11,315 bases of DNA from CAZFMJ01 sp964520045 (GTDB lineage Bacteria > Elusimicrobiota > Elusimicrobia > Elusimicrobiales > CAZFMJ01): assembly GCA_964520045.1 (NCBI GenBank), contig CAZFMJ010000086.1, positions 1-11,315 of the forward strand, read 5' to 3'. Under the pieces are notes generated by a model. That model searched no databases. It saw nothing but the letters and a program-made list of their open reading frames with translations, and had not been told where the DNA came from. The position numbers and the translations under genes are program-made. Below are positions 7,172 to 11,315 of the stretch, one piece after another. Every line of letters starts with the position of its first letter. Within the stretch, counting starts at the first letter, position 1.

Positions 7172-7891
7172 ATGTACAAATGTCGAAAAATAATCGCTGT
7201 GATACCGGCAAGAGGAGGGTCTAAAGGTTTGCCGGGCAAAAATATCCGGCCTTTGGCAGGCAAACCCTTAATCGGCTGGACCATTGAGCAGGCGCTGAAA
7301 AGCCGTCTGATTGACAGGGTTTTAGTAAGCACTGACGATGTGACGATAGCTAAAAAAGCCAAAGGCTTCGGAGCGGACATTCCATTTATGCGCCCGGCCT
7401 GGCTGGCCAAAGACAGCAGTAAAATCATCGACACTTTAATATATACCCTTGACCAGATGGAAAAACGCGGCGAGAGCTTTGATTATCTTGCGCTTCTTGA
7501 GCCGACTTCTCCGCTTCGCCGGAAAAATGATATTGACGATGCCCTTCGCAAACTTATCTCCAATACGCATTATGCAGACAGCATTATCTCAGTGGGAGAA
7601 ATTGCACTGGAACATCCGGTTTATGCAAAAAAAATTAATCCCGGTGGCAGGATTTCCAACTATTTCAAAACCGGCTTATCCCATGCCCTCAGACAGGATG
7701 TCCCGCCGGCTTTCTTTCCGTATGGAGTAATTTATGCCTCAAAAGTCACTGCGATACGAAAACTCAGAGAAGTATACGGCGGCAGGGTAATCGCCCACCA
7801 CATTGAGCGGTGGCAAAATTATGAAATTAATGACATTTATGATTTTTTATGCGTTGAATCGGTTATGAACGCACAGGAGGCTGTAATATGA
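7172..7891 (+). CDS. Cytidylyltransferase family protein, diverged paralogue (second copy)
   Basis: This 239-residue protein is a second member of the NeuA/CMP-sugar cytidylyltransferase family. The nucleotide loop IPARGGSKGLPGKN (11-24) and LEPTSPLR (109-116) are well kept. The C-terminal part differs from the first copy. Where that has YRLNGAIY, this has FFPYGVIY (181-188), and where it has the metal-binding DID, this has YEINDIYDF (217-225), with E218 and N220 in the matching places. A YE-[ILV]-DD pattern is, from memory, usual in this subfamily, so N220 may be a further change. It probably activates a different acid from the first copy, or has altered activity. There is no clear Shine-Dalgarno sequence before ATG 7172. 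Its stop overlaps the oxidoreductase start as ATGA, which groups it with the genes after it. Confidence 0.85.
   Translation: MYKCRKIIAVIPARGGSKGLPGKNIRPLAGKPLIGWTIEQALKSRLIDRVLVSTDDVTIAKKAKGFGADIPFMRPAWLAKDSSKIIDTLIYTLDQMEKRGESFDYLALLEPTSPLRRKNDIDDALRKLISNTHYADSIISVGEIALEHPVYAKKINPGGRISNYFKTGLSHALRQDVPPAFFPYGVIYASKVTAIRKLREVYGGRVIAHHIERWQNYEINDIYDFLCVESVMNAQEAVI
7875..7880 (+). promoter_or_regulatory. Strong ribosome-binding site of the oxidoreductase gene
   Basis: A perfect AGGAGG lies seven bases before the ATG at 7888, inside the end of the preceding gene. It is the strongest Shine-Dalgarno sequence in the operon and fixes the start despite the overlap. It implies independent high initiation for the downstream part. 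Confidence 0.8.
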
Positions 7892-8871
7892 AATTTTTGC
7901 AAATCGGTCTCGGCTCTATGGGAAAACGCCGAGTGCGCTGTCTTCAGGCATTGGGATTTAAAGAAATTACAGGCTTTGACCCAAGACAAGACCGCCGCGA
8001 GGAAGCCGAAAAACTCTACCACATACAAACAGTCTCCGCCGAAAAACAACTGCATAAGATGGAAGCGGATGCCGTTATTATATCAACGCCTCCTGACACG
8101 CATCAAAAATATCTCCGCATTGCGCTTGAGCGCCGTCTTCCGGCCTTTGTTGAAGCCAGCGTGATATTAAAAGGGCTGGATAAAATTTCAGCCGAGGCAA
8201 AAAGGTTGAAAGTTACAATCGCACCTTCGTGCACCATGCGTTTTCATCCGGCGATAAAGGATATCAAAGGAATTGTGCAATCGGGACGTTACGGCAGGGT
8301 CACCAACTTCTCATATCATTTCGGCAATTATCTTCCGGACTGGCACCCATGGGAAAAGGTCTCAGATTTTTATGTGTCAAATCCGGCAACAGGGGCATGC
8401 CGCGAAATAGTCCCATTTGAGCTGACATGGCTTACAGACATTGTCGGAATGCCGTCAGATGTCAAAGCCTTCTACGGCCGGACAATGGATATCGGCGCTC
8501 CGATAGATGACACATACGTGCTTTCTCTTAAATTCAAGTCTTGCCTTGCCACGCTCCTTGTTGATGTCGTGGCCAGATATTATATCCGAAGCCTTATTTT
8601 AAACATGGAACGCGGGCAGATATTGTGGAGGTGGGATATTCCCCGCGTTGATGTCTACGAGGCGGATAAACGCCGCTGGCTCAGGATCGAACAGCCCGAG
8701 CCTGATGCCGTATCGGGTTATAATAAAAACATTGCGGAGCAGATGTATATTGACGAAATTGATGCCTTTATTTCTGCCGCCAAAGGAAAGGTGAAGTTTC
8801 CGAACACTTTAGACCATGATATTTCTGTCCTGCGGGTATTAAGCGCAGCGGAGGGAAAGGCTAAATTATGA
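7888..8871 (+). CDS. Gfo/Idh/MocA family oxidoreductase with atypical catalytic motifs
   Basis: This 327-residue protein has the two-domain layout of NAD(P)-dependent sugar dehydrogenases of the Gfo/Idh/MocA family. The N-terminal Rossmann fold shows GLGSMGKRR (7-15), an acidic D31 at the end of strand 2 and AVIISTPPDTH (62-72). The C-terminal alpha/beta domain follows from about 120. Two expected catalytic features are changed. The EKP motif is EAS (89-91), so the usual lysine is missing, and the segment that normally reads D-x-x-x-H is EIVPF (173-177), with F at the histidine position. The protein may therefore use a different mechanism or bind rather than oxidise its substrate, or the changes may mark a whole subfamily. 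Length is normal and the gene is intact. ATGA overlaps link it to the cytidylyltransferase before and the aminotransferase after, suggesting work on the same sugar. Confidence 0.85.
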   Translation: MKFLQIGLGSMGKRRVRCLQALGFKEITGFDPRQDRREEAEKLYHIQTVSAEKQLHKMEADAVIISTPPDTHQKYLRIALERRLPAFVEASVILKGLDKISAEAKRLKVTIAPSCTMRFHPAIKDIKGIVQSGRYGRVTNFSYHFGNYLPDWHPWEKVSDFYVSNPATGACREIVPFELTWLTDIVGMPSDVKAFYGRTMDIGAPIDDTYVLSLKFKSCLATLLVDVVARYYIRSLILNMERGQILWRWDIPRVDVYEADKRRWLRIEQPEPDAVSGYNKNIAEQMYIDEIDAFISAAKGKVKFPNTLDHDISVLRVLSAAEGKAKL

Positions 8872-10160
8872 ATTATACGGAAAAACTTAATTCTCTTATT
8901 CCCGGCGGAGCTCACACATACAGCCGTGGCCATGACCAATATCCCATAAACGCCCCCGAGATATTGCTTCGGGGCGAAGGCTGTTATGTATGGGACCCCG
9001 AGGGGAGAAAATTCCTTGATTACGGCATGGGGTTAAGAGCCGTGGGACTTGGCTATGGCTACAAACCTGTCGCCGAAGCCGCCATACAGGAAATCTGGAA
9101 CGGCAACAACCTTACCCGCCCCTCCGTTATTGAACTCAAAGCCGCTGAAATAATGACCAGCCTTGTAGACGGCGCGGATATGGTAAAATTCGCGAAAAAC
9201 GGCTCAACAGTGACCACAGCCGCAATAAAACTAGCCAGAGCCTATACCGGCAGAAAGTATATAGCTGTTTGCGCCGACCATCCGTTTTTTTCCTATGATG
9301 ATTGGTTTATAGGAACCACCGCCGTCCAGCGCGGAGTACCTGAGGAAATTCAGGGGCTTTCCCTGAAATTCAAATACAATGCCCCGCAGTCGCTTCAGGA
9401 TATTTTTGACCACCATCACGGGCAAATTGCCGCCGTTATGCTCGAACCTGTAGTAACTACTCCCCCTGCCGACGGATTTTTGGAAAAGGTGCAGAAAATC
9501 TGCCAAAAGAATGGCGCTGTATTTATCTTGGATGAAATGATAACAGGATTCCGGTTTCATTTAAAAGGCGCCCAGCATATATTTAACGTAAAACCCGACA
9601 TGTCGACCTTCGGCAAAGCCATGGCAAACGGTTTCTCCGTAGCGGCGCTTGTGGGACGCAGGGAAATTATGGAGCTTGGAGGCATCACGCAGGAGGGCGC
9701 AGAGCGGGTTTTTCTTGTCTCAACCACACATGGGGCTGAGATGTGCGGCATGGGAGCTTTTGTCAAAACAGCGGAGATTTATTCATCCCAGCCGGTTATA
9801 GAGCATATCTGGGACTATGGGAAAAAACTCATTGATGGTATGAACAAACTTGCAATGGAAGAAGGAATTGATAAATATTTCAAAGCTGAAGGCTATCCCT
9901 GCTCTCCGGCTTATGTCACCAAGGATGCCGATGGCAAAGTTTCGCTTGAACTGCGGACTCTTTTCGCTCAGGAAATGATAGCGAATGGAGTGCTGATTCC
10001 ATGGATAGCGCTTTCTTATTCTCACGGCAGTAAAGAATTGGAAATAACACTTTCAGCTGTTAAAAATGCGCTTCATGTTTACGCGCAGGCATTGAATAGT
10101 AGTGTGGAAAAATACCTTAAAGGAAAACCCGTAAAACCCGTATTTCGCAAGTTTAATTAA
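8868..10160 (+). CDS. Class-III PLP aminotransferase (glutamate-1-semialdehyde mutase-like)
   Basis: This 430-residue protein is a class-III (fold type I) PLP-dependent aminotransferase, nearest by eye to glutamate-1-semialdehyde 2,1-aminomutase. It has IPGGAHTYSRG (11-21), the PLP-phosphate region KNGSTVTTAAIKLARAYTGR (110-129), FILDEMITGFR with D222 contacting the pyridine nitrogen, and TFGKAMANGF with the Schiff-base lysine K250. The HemL landmark YHG after the PLP loop is replaced by DHPFFSYDDWFIGT (137-150). Together with the sugar-operon setting, this argues against a haem-pathway enzyme. It is last in the operon, overlaps the oxidoreductase by ATGA, and likely aminates a keto or aldehyde group on a sugar or sugar acid. 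Automated annotation may well label it hemL; I judge that wrong. The substrate is unknown. Confidence 0.87.
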   Translation: MNYTEKLNSLIPGGAHTYSRGHDQYPINAPEILLRGEGCYVWDPEGRKFLDYGMGLRAVGLGYGYKPVAEAAIQEIWNGNNLTRPSVIELKAAEIMTSLVDGADMVKFAKNGSTVTTAAIKLARAYTGRKYIAVCADHPFFSYDDWFIGTTAVQRGVPEEIQGLSLKFKYNAPQSLQDIFDHHHGQIAAVMLEPVVTTPPADGFLEKVQKICQKNGAVFILDEMITGFRFHLKGAQHIFNVKPDMSTFGKAMANGFSVAALVGRREIMELGGITQEGAERVFLVSTTHGAEMCGMGAFVKTAEIYSSQPVIEHIWDYGKKLIDGMNKLAMEEGIDKYFKAEGYPCSPAYVTKDADGKVSLELRTLFAQEMIANGVLIPWIALSYSHGSKELEITLSAVKNALHVYAQALNSSVEKYLKGKPVKPVFRKFN

Positions 10161-10234
10161 CTATGACCTAAGTTTTATTAAAAAGATTAAAAAAAACTGA
10201 ATTTTTATTTTAAAAAAATAGGTATACTTCTCTC
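10161..10234 (+). promoter_or_regulatory. AT-rich gap with promoter for the methyltransferase
   Basis: The sequence becomes strongly A/T-rich, with poly-A and poly-T runs that could form only a weak hairpin. No convincing intrinsic terminator for the operon is visible. TATACT at 10223-10228 is a good -10 box (5 of 6 matches); no clear -35 lies 16-18 bases upstream. The -10 ends six bases before the ATG at 10235, so the transcript could start on the start codon. No Shine-Dalgarno sequence is present. Confidence 0.45.
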
Positions 10235-11155
10235 ATGGTTACTATAAATTGTCCACTCTGCTCTGCTCCACAAAGTAGGGTATTGTTTCACTTAGGGCAG
10301 AAGCTAACCCCCTATACAGTCTCTCTTTGCGAAAGATGTGGATTTGTTTTTCAAAATCCCAGATGGACAAAAGAGAGAATCGCTGATTACTATCGGGAGG
10401 ACTATGATACCATCCACCGTCCGCGTTCGGCAAGAGCGCAAAAAACATCTTTTATTATCCCCTTAACCGCCCGTCAAGTCTTTCGGCGATCCCGCAATTA
10501 CTTGCCCGTTTCAAAGAAACGCATTATGGATTATGGCGCAGGCAACGGCACCATCCTCTCGTGTTTTAGAAGTATTCTCCGGCTTCCAGATACCGAATTC
10601 CTAACAATCGAACCATCTGTTTCGCGTCGGTGCGAACTCAATGATGCGGGTTTTAATGTGATAGGGTCTTCAATTGCGGATGTTCCTCAAACAGAGCTTG
10701 GAACAGTTGACTTTATTATTATGCGGCATGTAGTAGAACACTTCTATGACCCCGCAAAAGAATTGGATTCAATCCTGCCTCTTCTTCATCCCGGAGGAAG
10801 GCTATATATCGCCGTGCCAAATATTTTATACGGCTCCATTTTAAATTGCCTCACTTTTCCACATTTGTCATATTTTAACGAATTCACGTTTAGACTACTT
10901 ATGAAGAAACTCTCTCTTACCGTTTTAAAACTGCAAATTTCCGGTGACGAAATGTATGGTATTTTTGAGAAAACCGGTATAACAAACATCTCGGAAATCG
11001 ACTATGGTTCAAATTTGGCAGATACTCTTCTTCACATAAAAAAAACATTCTCTGCCAAAACATATATTTTGCGCAGAATCCGCAGATTCGCGAGTTACCT
11101 TATTCCGCGCAAATTCCTTCTCAAAATGGCTAAGCGTACGCATCGCCCTGTATAA
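10235..11155 (+). CDS. Zinc-ribbon class I SAM-dependent methyltransferase
   Basis: This 306-residue protein has a small N-terminal metal-binding module, with C6-x2-C9 and C32-x2-C35 followed by GFVFQNPR. A class I methyltransferase domain of the Methyltransf_23 type follows. Motif I is IMDYGAGNGTIL (97-108), the ribose-binding acid is probably E126 in LTIEPS, the catalytic-side motif is MRHVVEHFYDP (163-173), and motif III is LHPGGRLYIAVPN (184-196). HLSYFNEFTFRLLM (210-223) is the usual late signature of this group. The C-terminus is very basic. Such proteins are common in O-antigen and capsule loci, where they methylate sugars or glycan ends. It follows the sugar operon but has its own promoter and somewhat different base composition, so it may be a separate transcription unit. 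The acceptor is unknown. Confidence 0.85.
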   Translation: MVTINCPLCSAPQSRVLFHLGQKLTPYTVSLCERCGFVFQNPRWTKERIADYYREDYDTIHRPRSARAQKTSFIIPLTARQVFRRSRNYLPVSKKRIMDYGAGNGTILSCFRSILRLPDTEFLTIEPSVSRRCELNDAGFNVIGSSIADVPQTELGTVDFIIMRHVVEHFYDPAKELDSILPLLHPGGRLYIAVPNILYGSILNCLTFPHLSYFNEFTFRLLMKKLSLTVLKLQISGDEMYGIFEKTGITNISEIDYGSNLADTLLHIKKTFSAKTYILRRIRRFASYLIPRKFLLKMAKRTHRPV

Positions 11156-11315
11156 TTTATATCTCCTATGCATTTATTAAAGGAGAAGTTTTATATCTTT
11201 ACTGCTTGTGATATCCAGTTCGACACCTGAAGATAAAGTTACTTTAAACAATACCCGCGATTGGAGTGCGCCCCTAAAACTGAACAAATAAGAAGGCAAG
11301 ATTAGGCATGGTTTT
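11156..11315 (+). other. Terminal stretch without a supported gene
   Basis: A 6-base inverted repeat, TCTCCT at 11162-11167 and AGGAGA at 11181-11186, forms a stem with a 13-base loop. It contains the AGGAG that would otherwise be a strong Shine-Dalgarno sequence. After it comes AGTTTTAT, too short a T-run for a confident terminator. A 32-codon open stretch follows at 11193-11291, but its only start at a proper distance is ATA. This may be a decayed gene start, a weak terminator or a regulatory leader for a gene beyond the window. Confidence 0.3.

Larger units (their letters stand above)
1021..10160 (+). other. Eight-gene nonulosonic sugar operon
   Basis: The eight genes run in one direction. 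Three junctions have gaps of 2, 11 and 5 bases, and the other four are ATGA overlaps at 3605, 4078, 7888 and 8868. No internal promoter or terminator stands out. The content (flippase, synthase, acetyltransferase, aminotransferases, cytidylyltransferases) fits one pathway for an acidic amino sugar in a surface glycan. Glycosyltransferases, a dehydratase and a hydrolysing epimerase are not encoded here and must lie elsewhere if the pathway is complete. Confidence 0.8.

Noticed and set aside
9231..9560. Longest minus-strand open frame (109 codons)
   Set aside because: It lies wholly inside the class-III aminotransferase, has no family features, and is explained as a shadow of that gene.
8868..10160. 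Assignment as hemL (haem biosynthesis)
   Set aside because: The YHG-region replacement and the tight overlap with a sugar oxidoreductase fit a sugar enzyme better; only the fold-level similarity supports hemL.
10161..10222. Intrinsic terminator of the operon
   Set aside because: The A and T runs pair only weakly and there is no GC stem before a T-tract.
1..11315. CRISPR array, tRNA, rRNA, insertion sequence or phage genes
   Set aside because: I saw no regularly spaced repeats, cloverleaf or rRNA-like segments, transposase motifs or phage proteins on either strand.

Overview
The window looks like a stretch of chromosome from an uncultured Gram-negative bacterium. It holds a small toxin-antitoxin pair, then a long one-direction operon for a CMP-activated nonulosonic (sialic-acid-like) sugar, then a separately promoted methyltransferase. 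All credible genes are on the + strand and use the standard code. No gene fixes the taxon. The GC-rich palindromic repeats after brnA resemble dispersed elements common in Proteobacteria, Desulfobacterota and Nitrospirota genomes, so any placement there is a weak inference.

Layout. (1) 1-629: a promoter with a perfect 10-bp palindrome over its -10 box, driving brnT (toxin) and an overlapping brnA (antitoxin). (2) 630-1020: about 390 bases without a gene, holding two small hairpins, a degenerate short direct repeat, a 9-bp-stem GC-rich hairpin and an AT-rich leader. (3) 1021-10160: eight tightly packed genes. They are a Wzx-type flippase, a NeuB/LegI-type synthase, a GNAT acetyltransferase, a three-domain fusion (sugar-isomerase-like TIM barrel, CBS pair, DegT aminotransferase), two tandem NeuA-type cytidylyltransferases, a Gfo/Idh/MocA oxidoreductase and a class-III aminotransferase. 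Gaps are 2, 11 and 5 bases, and the other four junctions are 4-base ATGA overlaps. (4) 10161-10234: an AT-rich gap with a -10 box. (5) 10235-11155: a zinc-ribbon SAM methyltransferase. (6) 11156-11315: a short tail with a hairpin that covers an AGGAG.

How the genes fit together (inference). The synthase would condense PEP with a six-carbon amino sugar to give a nine-carbon acid, and a cytidylyltransferase would activate it with CTP. The DegT domain and GNAT would install and acylate an amino group on the precursor, as LegC and LegH do for legionaminic acid. The flippase would move a lipid-linked glycan containing the sugar across the inner membrane. The standard 4,6-dehydratase and hydrolysing 2-epimerase are absent here, as are glycosyltransferases. 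In their place are an isomerase-like domain fused to the aminotransferase and a second set of genes (second cytidylyltransferase, atypical oxidoreductase, class-III aminotransferase). This suggests a variant or second CMP-sugar. The most noteworthy items are the triple fusion, the diverged second cytidylyltransferase, the oxidoreductase lacking the usual catalytic Lys and His, and two promoters placed so that their transcripts could be leaderless.
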